Below are positions 1 to 11,602 of a DNA stretch of 64,000 nt, piece by piece. Numbering within the stretch: position 1 is the first letter of the stretch; each line of letters opens with the position of its first letter. This DNA comes from Ramlibacter tataouinensis. GTDB lineage: Bacteria; Pseudomonadota; Gammaproteobacteria; Burkholderiales; Burkholderiaceae_C. The translations under genes were made by a program, and so were the position numbers. The notes under the pieces were generated by a model. That model was not told the DNA's origin. It saw nothing but the letters and a program-made list of their open reading frames with translations, and ran no database searches. The stretch spans positions 1,922,001 through 1,986,000 of the forward strand of contig NZ_CP116009.1 of assembly GCF_027941915.1 (NCBI RefSeq), given 5' to 3'.

Positions 1-267
1 GCGGTCCGCAGACTTTTTGCGTCCCCATGCGGAAGAAACAGCTTAATAGTTGCAGAAGTCATGTTCGATGTGTGCGGTTGCTCTTGCAGCCTAACGCCTG
101 CGGCGGTCTTCGTGTGCCGCCAGCCACATCAAAGGCTCGAACCCGCACGCCGGTCCCCCGCGGCGTGCAATAGCTAGGAAGCGCTGGCGCGTTGCGCTGG
201 ATCCCCCGCCTTCGCGGGGGGTGACGAGCATTGGCGGGGCAACCACCACGATGCGCGCGAGCGCAGC
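1..267. other. Left-edge stretch without a recognisable gene
   Basis: I see no convincing coding region before the stop codon of the binding-protein gene. The first 60 or so bases are less GC-rich than the rest of the window. The only structured element is a REP-like palindrome near base 210. The stretch may hold the far end of a neighbouring transcription unit that lies outside the window. Confidence 0.4.
195..225 (-). repeat. REP-like palindromic repeat, copy A
   Basis: Read on the minus strand, this is GTCACCCCCCGCGAAGGCGG followed by GGGATCCAGCG. It belongs to the same family as the copies near 10.97, 28.46, 28.53 and 53.19 kb. The core CCCCGCGAAGGCGGGG folds into a short hairpin, and the flank ATCCAGCGCAACGCGC is shared with the 28.53 kb copy. 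It lies about 40 bases past the stop codon of the solute-binding protein gene. Confidence 0.7.
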
Positions 268-1239
268 TCAATTCGCCTTCACCAGCCCCAGCTTCTCCAC
301 CAGCGCCTTCTCCGTCGCGAAGGTGTCCTGCGCGAACTTGGTGTAGCCGGCCGGGCTCATGTACATGGGCACCATGTCGTAGCGGGCCAGCGCCTGCACG
401 TAGCTGGGTTCTTCCATCGCCTTCTTGAAGGCGTCGTGCAACTTGGCCACCACTTCCGGCGGCGTGCCGCGCGGCGCGCCGATGCCGAAGGGCGAGTTCT
501 GGACGATGTCCAGGCCCAGCTCCTTGAGCGTCGGCGCATCGGGGAATTTCTCCAGCCGCTTCTCGCCCCAGGTGTTGAGCACGCGCAGCTTGCCGGCCTG
601 CACCAGCGGCGCGAAGCCGGTGGAATCGGCGGCGGCCATGATGTGGCCGCCGGTGATGGCCTGGGCCAGGTCGGCGCTGCCCTTGTAGGGGATGTGGTTC
701 AGCTGCACGCCCAGCTTCTGCGCGATCAGCTCGGTCGTCAGGTGCGGGCTGGTCAGCGTGCCGGTCGATCCGTAGCTCAACTTGCCCGGGTTCGCCTTGG
801 CGTAGGCCACGAAGTCGGCCCAGTTCTTGATGGGGCTGTCGGCCGGCACCACGATGCCGAACGCATAGCCGGTGACGTTGAGGACGTAGGCGATGTCCTT
901 GACCGGGTCCCAGTTGATCTTGGTGGTGTACGGCAGCCGGAACACGCCCAGCGGGATCTGCGCCAGCGTGTAGCCGTCGGCCGGCGAGGTCTGCAGCTGC
1001 TGGGCCGGCAGCGTGCCGCCGGCGCCCGGCTTGTTCTCCACCACCACCGGCTGGCCCAGCACCTTGCCGGCGTTGTCGGCCAGCTGGCGCATGGTGATGT
1101 CGGTGGGGCCGCCGGCCGGGAAGGCGATCACCAGTCGAATCGGTTTGTTCGGGAAGGCGCCCGCGCCCTGGGCGAAGGCGGGCACGGCGGGCAGGGCCGC
1201 GGCAGCGGCGGCAAGCTGGATCAGGTGGCGGCGGCGCAT
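268..1239 (-). CDS. Bug/TctC-family periplasmic solute-binding protein
   Basis: A 323-residue extracytoplasmic binding protein of the Bug (TctC) family, which captures small carboxylates and other metabolites for tripartite or orphan uptake systems. The N-terminus MRRRHLIQLAAAAAALP followed by AFAQ is a typical signal peptide cleaved near residue 23. The family signatures are visible: FPNKPIRLVIAFPAGG, then VVVENKPGAGG, and later GSTGTLTSPHL. Length is normal for the family. No TctA or TctB membrane subunits are nearby, so it looks like one of the many orphan Bug proteins of Burkholderiales. The ligand cannot be told from sequence. The 108-base gap to the glycosidase gene upstream leaves room for its own promoter. 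Confidence 0.9.
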   Translation of the reverse strand: MRRRHLIQLAAAAAALPAVPAFAQGAGAFPNKPIRLVIAFPAGGPTDITMRQLADNAGKVLGQPVVVENKPGAGGTLPAQQLQTSPADGYTLAQIPLGVFRLPYTTKINWDPVKDIAYVLNVTGYAFGIVVPADSPIKNWADFVAYAKANPGKLSYGSTGTLTSPHLTTELIAQKLGVQLNHIPYKGSADLAQAITGGHIMAAADSTGFAPLVQAGKLRVLNTWGEKRLEKFPDAPTLKELGLDIVQNSPFGIGAPRGTPPEVVAKLHDAFKKAMEEPSYVQALARYDMVPMYMSPAGYTKFAQDTFATEKALVEKLGLVKAN

Positions 1240-1347
1240 CGGAATCAGGCTCCTGTGGTGAATGGCGGTGCCGGCATTGGAGGGGCACCGCGGCCGCGCC
1301 TCAACCGGGGAAACACCCGCCGGGTGTCGCGCAGGTGAAAGGGGGTC

Positions 1348-3816
1348 TCAACCGGCCGCCCGGCCCGCCAGCCAGCGCTCCAGCACCCCGAGCTCGGCGT
1401 CGCTGGGCCGCCCCCGCCCGGTGACCACCGCATGGACATGGCCGCCGAAGGTACGCGTCTGCGGCTGCAGCGGATCGCCCCAGCCGATCAGCAGGTCGCC
1501 GACCGGCCCGGCGCCCGGCGCGGCATTCCCGGTAGCCGCGACCGCGCCATCCACCCGCAACTGCTGCCCACCGGGCCCTCCGACCAGCGCCAGCACGTGG
1601 GTCGCGCCCACCGCGGGCGCCGGTGCCGACAGCGTCAGCGTGCCGCCCCCGCCGCCGCTCCAGCTCGCCTGTGGCTGGCCGTTGGCCAGCGCCAGCTCCA
1701 CGCTGCCCCCGGGCAGCCCCACCACGCCGGCCCGGAACACCACGCCGCCGGCGCCGGCCAGCGGCAGGCCGATCGCGGCCAGCACGAAGTGGTCGTCCTG
1801 CAGGTTCCAGGGCGCCTGGTTGCTCGGGTTGGGATAGGTCGGCCCGGGGATCGCCTTGCGGCACCACAGGCCGGTGGCGCCGGCGCCGGTCAGGTCGGCG
1901 TGCGGGTGGCCGGTGCGGCGCAGCACCGGCGGCTGCCGCGGCCCCGAGTTGGCGCTGTCCTGGTTCATCCAGTTGAGCATTTCCATCGGGTTGCCGACGC
2001 CCGAGGCGAAGCCGCTGTCGGCCACCGCCCGCACCGGCTCGCCGTCCTGCGCGGGACGGCCCAGCAGGTAGTCGGTGAAGCCATCGGCGAAGTCCCACAG
2101 CGCCGCCGAGTGGCGCGCCAGGATCGCCCGCGCGGCGTTCTCCAGCGACGTCGCGGCCTGCGCGACCGGATCGGCGATCGAATAGACCTGCCGCGGCGGC
2201 GGCACCTGCCGTCCGCTTGCGGCCTGGTAGCTCAGCGTGGCGACACTGTCCGGGGCCGGCGTGAAGGCGAACGAGTCCTGTCCGTTCGGCCCTGCCGGGA
2301 TCAGCAGCGCCGTCTTGCTGAAGCTGCCGCCGGCATCGGAGCTGACCGTCAGCGCCGCCGGCGCCGCCAGGTTGCCGCGGGCGAACACGGTGATCGTCAC
2401 AGCCGCGCCGCCGGCCGCCGCGCCGGGCCCGGCGTCGAACAGGTCGGCCTGGTCGATGCCGGCGGCCGCCTTGATCGGCCCGGCCACCATCGGTTCCAGC
2501 GTGCGGTGCTGGTGCCAGCCGGGCACGTGGTTGATCCCGTGGTTGCGCGCGGCCCAGTGGCTGCCGCCGATCCAGGTCTGGATCTCCCAGCCGTTGGCCC
2601 AGGTGTGGTCGATCATCCGGCGGAAGGCCTCGTGCCAGCGCTCATCGTCGACCGGCATGCCGGTTTCGGTCAGCGCCACGACGGTGCCGTGGGCATGGGC
2701 CCAGTCGGTGGCGATGCGCATGCGGTTGACGCCGGTGTCCAGCGTCATCGGTCCGACGCCGAAGCCGGCCGTGAAGTTCTTGGCGACCTCCAGCTCCCAG
2801 TCGAAGCCGTTGCCGTTGTTGAAGGCGTCCACGTAGCTGTGCACCTCGTACACGAGGTTGCTGCCCGCCAGCGGCCAGGCGGGGTTCAACGCGGGTCCGA
2901 TGTTCATCGCCCCGCCCCAGGCGTTGCCGGAGAGGTAGATGGTGCCGGCCGGGTCCACCGCGCGGATCGCGTCGATCGCGGCGCGGGCGAACACCGGCCA
3001 GATCAGCAGGTCCTCGCCGACGCCGCCGACTGGCGTGGAGTCCGTGACCTGGCCGGGCAGCGGCATATCGTGCGGCTCGTTCATCAGGCCGTAGCCGCCG
3101 AAGCCCGGATGGCTGCCCCAGCGCTGCGCCAGCCGGCGCCAGAAGTCGGCGAACGCGGCCGGGCTGAGCGTGGCGCCGGGCGCGGTCGCCATGATGCGGG
3201 TGAACACCTGCGACGGGTCGGTGGTGTAGGCGCGGCGCAGCGGATCGGCCGGCTGCGTCAGCCCGATCACCGAGCCGTCCGGCTGGAAGCGGAAGTCGCG
3301 GTAGCGGCAGTAGTTGTGGCAGTCGAGGATGCAGCGCGTGCCGGCGGCGGCATGGGCATCGAGCACCGTGTCGATGTAGCCGGCGTAGCCGGCGTGCAGC
3401 GCACCGGGCTCGCCGATCAGGGCGCGCGCCTGCGCGTTGGCCGACGTGTCCACCAGCATCGGCTGCAGCAGCTCCCACATGAACGGCAGGCGGTTCTTGC
3501 CGAAGCCGCGGGTGGCCAGCCAGCGCACCTCGGCCGCGCGCGGCACGGTGAAGTCCAGGTTGGGCGCGGTGGCGTCGCTGGCGCGCACGCCGTCGGCCCA
3601 TTCCATGCCCGACAGGTTGGAGCCGATCCGACCCACCGGTGCGACGGCCGATGCATCCGGCTGCACGCCGGAATCACCGCCCGGGCCGACGCCGCTGGCG
3701 GGACCGGGGGCAGCCGCACTGTCGCTCCCACCGCCGCCGCCCCCGCAACCGACGGCGCCCAGCAGGGTCAGCACCGCGACGCTGATCGCGCCCTTGTGGA
3801 ATTCCCGTCGCTGCAT
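1348..3816 (-). CDS. GH5-like glycoside hydrolase lipoprotein (putative endoglucanase)
   Basis: An 822-residue secreted glycosidase. The N-terminus has a Tat-like RREFHKG motif followed by a hydrophobic run and a lipobox ending AVGC at about residue 24, so it is probably a Tat-exported lipoprotein. A glycine-rich and then proline/alanine-rich linker follows to about residue 60. Residues 60-430 resemble a GH5 (cellulase-type) barrel: GLMNEPHD near residue 247 supplies the putative acid/base Glu, and LTETGMP near residue 384 the putative nucleophile. A middle region of about 200 residues looks like beta-sandwich modules. Residues 650-822 have the hydrophobic periodicity of a LamG/concanavalin-like domain. 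Substrate is unknown. A cellulase-like activity is a family inference. It stands alone, with no other glycan genes in the window. Confidence 0.8.
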   Translation of the reverse strand: MQRREFHKGAISVAVLTLLGAVGCGGGGGGSDSAAAPGPASGVGPGGDSGVQPDASAVAPVGRIGSNLSGMEWADGVRASDATAPNLDFTVPRAAEVRWLATRGFGKNRLPFMWELLQPMLVDTSANAQARALIGEPGALHAGYAGYIDTVLDAHAAAGTRCILDCHNYCRYRDFRFQPDGSVIGLTQPADPLRRAYTTDPSQVFTRIMATAPGATLSPAAFADFWRRLAQRWGSHPGFGGYGLMNEPHDMPLPGQVTDSTPVGGVGEDLLIWPVFARAAIDAIRAVDPAGTIYLSGNAWGGAMNIGPALNPAWPLAGSNLVYEVHSYVDAFNNGNGFDWELEVAKNFTAGFGVGPMTLDTGVNRMRIATDWAHAHGTVVALTETGMPVDDERWHEAFRRMIDHTWANGWEIQTWIGGSHWAARNHGINHVPGWHQHRTLEPMVAGPIKAAAGIDQADLFDAGPGAAAGGAAVTITVFARGNLAAPAALTVSSDAGGSFSKTALLIPAGPNGQDSFAFTPAPDSVATLSYQAASGRQVPPPRQVYSIADPVAQAATSLENAARAILARHSAALWDFADGFTDYLLGRPAQDGEPVRAVADSGFASGVGNPMEMLNWMNQDSANSGPRQPPVLRRTGHPHADLTGAGATGLWCRKAIPGPTYPNPSNQAPWNLQDDHFVLAAIGLPLAGAGGVVFRAGVVGLPGGSVELALANGQPQASWSGGGGGTLTLSAPAPAVGATHVLALVGGPGGQQLRVDGAVAATGNAAPGAGPVGDLLIGWGDPLQPQTRTFGGHVHAVVTGRGRPSDAELGVLERWLAGRAAG

Positions 3817-3954
3817 CGCTGCCCCGCCCTGCGGCTACTGCCCGCTCTGCGGCCAGTGTCGGCAGCACGTCGGCGCGACGGGTGTAATGCGCGACTACAG
3901 CGGTAACGAAGCTGGGCGGCCAGGCGGCCCGTTCGGGCCCTTGCGCCGGCTGGC

Positions 3955-5004
<1,050 letters not shown>

Positions 5005-5009
5005 GGTTC

Positions 5010-8000
5010 TCAGGCCCTTGCCAGCACCGGAGCCAGCGCCTTGCCGGTGTGCGTGCCCAGCCGCACCACTTCCTCGGGCGGCGCGGCGGCGACCACCTGG
5101 CCGCCGGCGCTGCCGCCCTCGGGGCCGAGGTCGACGATCCAGTCGGCTTCGGCGATCACGTCCAGGTCGTGCTCGATCACCAGCACGCTGTGGCCGCCGT
5201 CCACCAGCCGGTGCAGCACGCGGATCAGCTTTTCCACGTCGGCCATGTGCAGGCCCACCGTCGGTTCGTCCAGCACGTACAGGGTGTGCGGCGCCTTCTG
5301 GCCGCGCCGGGTGATGTCGTCGCGCACCTTGGACAGCTCGGTCACCAGCTTGATGCGCTGCGCCTCGCCGCCCGACAGCGTGGGCGAGGGCTGGCCCAGC
5401 GTGAGGTAGCCCAGGCCCACGTCCTTGAGCAGCTGCAGCGGGTGGCTGACGTTGGGCATGGAGGCGAAGAACTCGACCGCCTCGTCCACCTCCATCTGCA
5501 GCACGTCGCCGATGCTCTTGCCGCGCCAGGTGACGGCCAGCGTCTCCGGGTTGAAGCGGGCGCCGTGGCAGGACTCGCAGGGCACCTTCACGTCCGGCAG
5601 GAAGCTCATGGCGATGGTGCGCACGCCCTGGCCTTCGCAGGTCGGGCAGCGGCCCTCGCCGGTGTTGAAGGAGAAGCGTCCCGGGCCGTAGCCGCGCGCC
5701 TTGGCTTCCAGCGTGTCGGCGAACAGCCGGCGGATGGTGTCCCAGAAACCGATGTAGGTGGCCGGGCAGGAGCGCGGCGTCTTGCCGATCGGGGTCTGGT
5801 CCACCTCCAGCACGCGATCGATCGCCTGGTAGCCGTCGAGCGCCGCGCAGCCGCTCCACGCCGGGTGCTTGCCACGATCGTCGGCCTCGCGGCCGGCCTT
5901 GGTGCTGCGCTGCTGCACGGCCGCCTGCACGTTGTGCAGCAGCACGTCGCGCGCCAGCGTCGACTTGCCGGAGCCGGACACGCCGCTGACGGCGACCAGC
6001 CGGCGCAGCGGGATGTCGACGTCCACCTGGCGCAGGTTGTGCAGATCCGCGCCGCGCAGCTGGAGGAAGCTCACGTCGCCCGGGTCATCGTTGCGCGGGG
6101 GTGGCAAGACAGGATCGTCCGTGGATGGGATCGCCCGCCGCGGCTTGAGCGGATGCCGCATGGCGTGCAGCAGGTAGCGCCCGGTCAGCGATTCCTCGCT
6201 CGCGACCACGTCCTGCGCCGTGCCCTGCGCGATCACGCGGCCGCCGCGTTTGCCCGCGCTCGGGCCGATGTCGATGATGTGGTCGGCGCGGCGGATGGTG
6301 TCCTCGTCGTGCTCCACCACCACCAGCGTGTTGCCCTTGTCGCCCAGCTTGTGCAGCGCATCCAGCAGGATCTGGTTGTCGCGCGCGTGCAGCCCGATGG
6401 TCGGCTCGTCCAGCACGTAGCACACGCCCTGCAGGTTGGAGCCGAGCTGCGCCGCCAGCCGGATGCGCTGGGCCTCGCCGCCCGACAGCGTGGGCGCGCC
6501 GCGGTCCAGCGTCAGGTAGCCCAGGCCCACTTCCTCCAGGAACTCCAGCCGGCTGCGGATCTCCGGGATCAGGTCGCGCGCGATGCCCTGCTCGCGGTCG
6601 GTCAGGCCGCCGGCGCGCTGCAGGCGCTCGACCCAGCGCCGCACGTCGGTGACCGACAGCGCGGCGATCTCGGCGATGCCGATGCCGTCGAACTTCACCG
6701 CACGCGCCTGCGCGTTCAGGCGCGTGCCCTGGCAGGACGGGCAGCATTCGTCGGTGAGGTCCTCCACCTCCGGCTCGGCGAAGGTCTGCTCGCGGCCCTT
6801 GTTGTCGTCGGCGCCGAGCACGGTGTCGTCGAAGGCCTTGCGCTGCTCGCGCGTGAGCCGCACGCCGGTGCCGACGCACTCCGGGCACCAGCCGTGCTTG
6901 CTGTTGTAGGAGAACAAGCGCGGGTCCAGCTCGGCGTAGCTGGTGCTGCACACCGGGCAGGCGCGCCGGGTGGAGAACACCTCGACCTGGCCGATGTGGC
7001 CATGCTGCGCCTCGCCGTTGGCGAAGGCGGCGCGCAGCCCGTCCAGCGGCGCCAGCAGGTGCAGCACGCCCTTGCCATGCTCCAGCGCCTCGGCGAGCTT
7101 GTCGCGCAGCAGCGCCTCGTGGGCCGGGGACACGTCGAGGTCGCACACCGGCAGCTCGATGGTGTGTTCCTTGAAGCGGTCGATGCGCGGGAAGCCGACG
7201 GTGGGCAGGAAGTTGCCGTCCACCCGCAGGTGGGTGTACTTGCGCGCCCGCGCCCACTCGGCCAGCTCGGTGTACACGCCCTTGCGGTTGACCACCAGCG
7301 GCGCCAGCAGGCCGACGTGCTGGCCCCGGTAGCGCCGCATGATCTGGGCGGCGATGCTGTCCGGCGTCTGCGGCCGCACCTCGGCGCCCTCGTTGACGCA
7401 GTGCTGCACGCCCAGCTTGACGTACAGCAGGCGCAGGAAGTGCCAGACCTCGGTGGTGGTGCCGACGGTGGACTTGCGGCCGCCGCGCGACAGGCGCTGC
7501 TCGATCGCCACGGTGGGCGGGATGCCGTACACCGCGTCCACCTCGGGCCGGCCGGCCGGCTGCACGATGCTGCGCGCGTAGGCGTTGAGCGACTCCAGGT
7601 AGCGCCGCTGCCCTTCGTTGAACAGGATGTCGAAGGCCAGCGTCGACTTGCCCGAGCCCGACACGCCGGTGATCACGCTGAAGCGGTTGTGCGGGATGTC
7701 GACCGACAGGTTCCTCAGGTTGTGCTCGTGGGCGTTGACGATCTGGATGGCCGCCGGCCTCGCCGGCCCGGTCGGCTTCACCGCAGCGAGCGCGGTGTCG
7801 GGCCGCCGCTCGGCAACCCCCAGCGTGCCGTCGTACTCGCGCAGCGCCTTCGCGGTGTGCGACGCCGGATGCAGCTTCAGCTCCTCCGGCGGCCCTTCGG
7901 CCACCAGCAGGCCGCCGGCCTCGCCGCCTTCCGGGCCCAGGTCGACCAGCCAGTCGGCGGCGCGGATCACGTCCAGGTTGTGCTCGATCACGACCAGCGA

Positions 8001-10781
8001 ATGGCCGGCCTCCAGCAGCTTGCGCAGGGCGCGCATCAGCTTGGCAATGTCGTCGAAGTGCAGGCCGGTGGTGGGCTCGTCGAACAGGAACAGCGTGCCC
8101 TTGCGCGCCAGGCCCTGCCGGCTGTTGCTGGCCGACTTCGCCGCCTCGGCCAGGAAGCCGGCCAGCTTCAGCCGCTGCGACTCGCCGCCCGAGAGCGTGG
8201 GCACCGGCTGCCCCAGCTTCACGTACTCCAGCCCGACGTCGACGATCGGCTGCAGCGCGCGGATCACGTCGCGGTCGTCGGCGAACAGCGCGGCGGCCTC
8301 GCTGACGGTCAGATCCAGCACGTCGGCCACGTTCAGCCGGCGGAAATTGGAATCTGACCCCGATTTCCGCTCGATCGTGACTTCGAGGATCTCGGGGCGG
8401 TAGCGCTTGCCGTCGCAGTCGGGGCAGCGCAGGTAGACGTCGGAGAGGAACTGCATCTCGACGTGCTCGAAGCCGGAGCCGCCGCAGGTCGGGCAGCGGC
8501 CGTCGCCGCTGTTGAAGCTGAACTTGGCGGCGGTGTAGCCGCGCTGGCGCGCCAGCGCCGAGTTGGCGAAGATCTCGCGGAGGCTGTCCCAGGCGCCGAC
8601 ATAGCTGACCGGGTTGGAGCGCGCGGTCTTGCCGATCGGCGACTGGTCGACGAACACCACGTCGCCCAGGTGGTCGGCGCCGAGCAGGCGCTCGTGGTGG
8701 CCGGGCGTCTCGGTGGCGCGGCCGAAATGGCGCAGCAACGCCGGCGCCAGGATGTCCTGCACCAGCGTCGACTTGCCCGAGCCCGACACGCCGGTCACCA
8801 CCACCAGCCGCTGCAGCGGAAACTCCACCGACAGGTTCTTCAGGTTGTGCTCGCAGGCGCCTTCCAGCACCAGCCGCGGCGTGGCGGCGGTGACGGCGCG
8901 CTTGAAGCCCATGCCGACCTGCTTGCGTCCGCCCAGGTAGGCGCCGGTCAGGGTGTCGGCATGGCGCAGGTCGTCGGTGGCGCCGTCGAACACGATCTGG
9001 CCGCCGCGCTCGCCGGGGCCGGGGCCCATGTCGATCATGCGGTCGGCCGCCAGCATCACGGCCGGGTCGTGCTCCACCACCACCAGCGTGTTGCCGGCGT
9101 CGCGCAGCCGCTTCATCGCCTCGGTGATGCGGTTCATGTCGCGCGGGTGCAGGCCGATGCTGGGCTCGTCCAGCACGAACAGCGTGTTCACCAGCGAGGT
9201 GCCGAGGGCCGTGGTCAGGTTGATGCGCTGCACCTCGCCGCCGGATAGCGTGCGGCTCTGGCGGTCCAGCGTCAGGTAGCCGATGCCGACGTCGACCAGG
9301 TACTTGAGGCGGGTGGTGATCTCCTCGAACAGCAGCTTCAGCGCCTGGTGCTCGCCGGCCGGCGCATCGGCGCCCGCCTGCGGCTCCAATTGGGCAAAGA
9401 ACTGCCGCAGCTTGTCGATCGGCAGCAGCATCAGGTCGTGCAGCGACAGCCCCGGCAGCGCTTCCAGCTGCTCGCGCGGCCAGTCCACGCCCACCGGCAG
9501 GAAGCGCCGGGCCGGCGGCAGCACGGCATCGGCGGCTTCGCGGCTGCCCAGTCGCCAGAGCAGGCTTTCCAGCTTCAGGCGCGCGCCGCCGCAGGCCTCG
9601 CACGGGGTGTAGCTGCGGTACTTGGACAAGAGCACGCGGATGTGCATCTTGTAGGCCTTGCTCTCCAGGTACTGGAAGAAGCGCCGCACGCCGTACCACT
9701 GCTTGCTCCAGTTGCCCTCCTTGTAATTGGGCGTGCCGTCGATCACCCACTGCTTCTGCTCGGGCGTGAGCTTGTACCAGGGCGTGTCGCGCGGAATGCC
9801 GGCGGTCTCGGCGTGCCGCATCAGGTCGTCCTGGCACTCCTGCCAGGCCGGCGTCTGCATCGGCTTGATGGCGCCGGCGCGCAGCGTCAGCTTGTCGTTC
9901 GGGATCACCAGCCCGTAGTCGACGCCGATCACCCGGCCGAAGCCGCGGCAGGTCTCGCAGGCGCCCACCGGCGAGTTGAACGAGAACATCGAGGGGATCG
10001 GGTCGGCGTAGCGGATGTCGCTGTCGGGGCAGTGCAGGCCGGTGGAGAACTTCCAGACTTGCGCCTCGTCTTCCGCGACGGTGGCGTACACCGCCATCCG
10101 CCCGGCCCCGCGCTTGAGCGCGACTTCGATCGCCTCGATCGCGCGCACCTTCTCCACGCCCTGGATGCGGAAGCGGTCGGCCACCACGTCCAGCACCTTG
10201 CGTGGGCCGGTGACGGTCGCCACCTCGCGCTGCGCCTGCACCCGGGTGAAGCCGCTGGCGGCCAGCCATTGCTCGACTTCCTCCGGCGTGGTGCTGGCCG
10301 GCAGTTCGACCGGGAAGGTCACCACCAGGCGCGGATCGCCGTCCTTCGTGCGCGCCATCAGCTCGGCGTAGATGGTCTCGGGCGTGTCGTGCCGCACCCG
10401 GCGGCCGCTCTTGCGGTCGAACAGCTCGGCGGCCCGGGCGAACAGCAGCTTGAGGTGGTCGTTCAGCTCCGTCATGGTGCCGACGGTGGAACGCGAGGAC
10501 CGCACCGGGTTGGTCTGGTCGATCGCGATCGCCGGCGGCACGCCCTCGACCCGGTCGACCGCCGGCTTGTCCATGCGGTCCAGGAACTGGCGCGCGTAGG
10601 CCGAGAAGGTCTCGACGTAGCGGCGCTGCCCTTCCGCGTAGAGCGTGTCGAACACCAGGCTGGACTTGCCCGAGCCGCTGGGGCCGGTGACCACGGTCAG
10701 CTCGCCGGTGCGCAGGTCGAGGTCGAGGTTCTTGAGGTTGTGCTGCCTGGCACCGCGGATGCGGATCAATCCCTGGGTCAT
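5010..10781 (-). CDS. uvrA: Tandem (double-length) excinuclease ABC subunit UvrA
   Basis: A 1923-residue protein, about twice the usual UvrA length of about 940. UvrA recognises DNA damage and loads UvrB for nucleotide excision repair. Two complete UvrA units are joined near residue 1000-1010. There are four ABC cassettes, with Walker A loops near residues 30 (GPSGSGKSS), 664, 1040 and 1604 (GVSGSGKST in the last three). LSGGE signatures lie near 514, 864, 1434 and 1804. Both units keep CxxC pairs typical of the UvrA zinc modules, for example CPTCGGSG...CPDCDGKRY and CPTCEGQG...CESCHGARF. The start [16 protein letters not shown] was chosen because it begins the UvrA fold. An ATG 44 codons upstream adds only low-complexity sequence. 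A -10-like TAGAAT sits at 10815-10810 and a hairpin at 10821-10851, but I saw no LexA box. Whether a separate normal UvrA exists elsewhere cannot be seen here. Confidence 0.93.
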   Translation of the reverse strand: MTQGLIRIRGARQHNLKNLDLDLRTGELTVVTGPSGSGKSSLVFDTLYAEGQRRYVETFSAYARQFLDRMDKPAVDRVEGVPPAIAIDQTNPVRSSRSTVGTMTELNDHLKLLFARAAELFDRKSGRRVRHDTPETIYAELMARTKDGDPRLVVTFPVELPASTTPEEVEQWLAASGFTRVQAQREVATVTGPRKVLDVVADRFRIQGVEKVRAIEAIEVALKRGAGRMAVYATVAEDEAQVWKFSTGLHCPDSDIRYADPIPSMFSFNSPVGACETCRGFGRVIGVDYGLVIPNDKLTLRAGAIKPMQTPAWQECQDDLMRHAETAGIPRDTPWYKLTPEQKQWVIDGTPNYKEGNWSKQWYGVRRFFQYLESKAYKMHIRVLLSKYRSYTPCEACGGARLKLESLLWRLGSREAADAVLPPARRFLPVGVDWPREQLEALPGLSLHDLMLLPIDKLRQFFAQLEPQAGADAPAGEHQALKLLFEEITTRLKYLVDVGIGYLTLDRQSRTLSGGEVQRINLTTALGTSLVNTLFVLDEPSIGLHPRDMNRITEAMKRLRDAGNTLVVVEHDPAVMLAADRMIDMGPGPGERGGQIVFDGATDDLRHADTLTGAYLGGRKQVGMGFKRAVTAATPRLVLEGACEHNLKNLSVEFPLQRLVVVTGVSGSGKSTLVQDILAPALLRHFGRATETPGHHERLLGADHLGDVVFVDQSPIGKTARSNPVSYVGAWDSLREIFANSALARQRGYTAAKFSFNSGDGRCPTCGGSGFEHVEMQFLSDVYLRCPDCDGKRYRPEILEVTIERKSGSDSNFRRLNVADVLDLTVSEAAALFADDRDVIRALQPIVDVGLEYVKLGQPVPTLSGGESQRLKLAGFLAEAAKSASNSRQGLARKGTLFLFDEPTTGLHFDDIAKLMRALRKLLEAGHSLVVIEHNLDVIRAADWLVDLGPEGGEAGGLLVAEGPPEELKLHPASHTAKALREYDGTLGVAERRPDTALAAVKPTGPARPAAIQIVNAHEHNLRNLSVDIPHNRFSVITGVSGSGKSTLAFDILFNEGQRRYLESLNAYARSIVQPAGRPEVDAVYGIPPTVAIEQRLSRGGRKSTVGTTTEVWHFLRLLYVKLGVQHCVNEGAEVRPQTPDSIAAQIMRRYRGQHVGLLAPLVVNRKGVYTELAEWARARKYTHLRVDGNFLPTVGFPRIDRFKEHTIELPVCDLDVSPAHEALLRDKLAEALEHGKGVLHLLAPLDGLRAAFANGEAQHGHIGQVEVFSTRRACPVCSTSYAELDPRLFSYNSKHGWCPECVGTGVRLTREQRKAFDDTVLGADDNKGREQTFAEPEVEDLTDECCPSCQGTRLNAQARAVKFDGIGIAEIAALSVTDVRRWVERLQRAGGLTDREQGIARDLIPEIRSRLEFLEEVGLGYLTLDRGAPTLSGGEAQRIRLAAQLGSNLQGVCYVLDEPTIGLHARDNQILLDALHKLGDKGNTLVVVEHDEDTIRRADHIIDIGPSAGKRGGRVIAQGTAQDVVASEESLTGRYLLHAMRHPLKPRRAIPSTDDPVLPPPRNDDPGDVSFLQLRGADLHNLRQVDVDIPLRRLVAVSGVSGSGKSTLARDVLLHNVQAAVQQRSTKAGREADDRGKHPAWSGCAALDGYQAIDRVLEVDQTPIGKTPRSCPATYIGFWDTIRRLFADTLEAKARGYGPGRFSFNTGEGRCPTCEGQGVRTIAMSFLPDVKVPCESCHGARFNPETLAVTWRGKSIGDVLQMEVDEAVEFFASMPNVSHPLQLLKDVGLGYLTLGQPSPTLSGGEAQRIKLVTELSKVRDDITRRGQKAPHTLYVLDEPTVGLHMADVEKLIRVLHRLVDGGHSVLVIEHDLDVIAEADWIVDLGPEGGSAGGQVVAAAPPEEVVRLGTHTGKALAPVLARA

Positions 10782-10948
10782 GTGGCCGTGTTCTCGTCGA
10801 AGGCGGAACATTCTAGGGATGAGCCCCCGGCCGAGGCCGGGCAAGGGGCTCTGGGGGGCGACGGAAGCCAGCCGCGGCCCTTCGGTGTCATGGCGGCTTG
10901 CCCCGCCATCCAACTTCCGCGCGCCGGACGTGGCTGGCGCGTGTTCGG

Positions 10949-11602
10949 TCAGCCGGCGATTGTTCCCGGCTTTCGCCGGGATGACATGCTGCTGCCGTCG
11001 ACCGACTGCGCCACGCGGTCCCAGTTCGCGGCGAACCAGTCGTCGCCTTCCAGGTAGGCCCGCAGCATCGGCAACGCGTCGAAGCCCCAGAACAGCTTGT
11101 CGTCGACGGCCAGCGTCGGCACCCCGAACAGGCCGCGCTCGATCGCGGCCTGGGTCGCCTGTTTCAATTCGTTCTTGACTTCATCGCTGCCCGGATCGCG
11201 CGCCGGCGCCAGCTGCCGCTGCAAGGCCTGCAGCCGCGCCGCATCGGCCGCATCCGCGCCGCCGCGCCAGACGTGCCGGAACAGCGTCTCGCAGACATAG
11301 CGGTTGGGGCCGCAGGCCAGCGCCAGCCGCAGCAGGCCGAGCGGGTTGAAGGGGTGCGCCGCCGGCATCTGCATCGGCACGCCCTGGGCATGCGCGAGCC
11401 ACAGCACCTGCCGGTAGGTCCACTCGCGCTTGCCGGCGATCTCAGCCGGGCCGAGCTGGCCGTGGTGCTTGAGCAGGCCGGCGAACAGCACCGGCCGGTA
11501 CTCGACCTGGTAGCTCAGGCCCTGCAGCGCCTGCGGCAACCGTTCGAAGGCGAGGTACGCGTACGGCGAGATGAAGTCGAGGTAGAAGGTGAGGGTCTTC
11601 AT
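10949..11602 (-). CDS. 2-hydroxychromene-2-carboxylate isomerase family protein (DsbA-like fold)
   Basis: A 217-residue protein of the DsbA/kappa-GST superfamily. The opening TLTFYLDFISPYAYLAFERL is typical of 2-hydroxychromene-2-carboxylate isomerases, where Ser11 (SPYAY) takes the place of the redox cysteine and binds glutathione. GLFGVPTLAVDD with its cis-proline and FWGFDALPML near the end complete the fold. The enzyme would isomerise an aromatic ring-cleavage intermediate using glutathione, but the actual substrate is unknown. It is the last gene of the leucine-degradation operon, and its ATG overlaps the DUF1289 stop by 4 bases. The last eleven or so residues (SSRRKPGTIAG) are encoded by a REP-like repeat, so the natural C-terminus has probably been replaced or extended. 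Confidence 0.85.
   Translation of the reverse strand: MKTLTFYLDFISPYAYLAFERLPQALQGLSYQVEYRPVLFAGLLKHHGQLGPAEIAGKREWTYRQVLWLAHAQGVPMQMPAAHPFNPLGLLRLALACGPNRYVCETLFRHVWRGGADAADAARLQALQRQLAPARDPGSDEVKNELKQATQAAIERGLFGVPTLAVDDKLFWGFDALPMLRAYLEGDDWFAANWDRVAQSVDGSSMSSRRKPGTIAG
10963..10985 (-). repeat. REP-like palindromic repeat, copy B, inside the 3' end of a gene
   Basis: Minus-strand core GTCATCCCGGCGAAAGCCGG then GAA. It belongs to the same family as the other copies, with CCCGGCGAAAGCCGGG as the hairpin. It lies inside the isomerase reading frame, where it encodes SSRRKPGT, and the stop follows four codons later. Confidence 0.7.

Noticed and set aside
90..100. GCCTAAC near the left edge, like an integron recombination half-site
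   Set aside because: No matching GTTRRRY partner, cassette or integrase is visible, so chance is more likely.
1432..3906. An 824-codon plus-strand frame across the glycosidase
   Set aside because: Antisense to a gene with a signal peptide and catalytic motifs, and no family similarity of its own.
5049..8357. A 1102-codon plus-strand frame opposite uvrA
   Set aside because: It is a mirror frame of the ABC-repeat gene, with repeated His/Gln/Val-rich runs and no family.
10821..10851. Hairpin GAGCCCC / GGGGCTC upstream of uvrA as a terminator or riboswitch
   Set aside because: No T tract follows on the relevant strand, and the stem overlaps where a -35 element would be. I cannot assign it a function.
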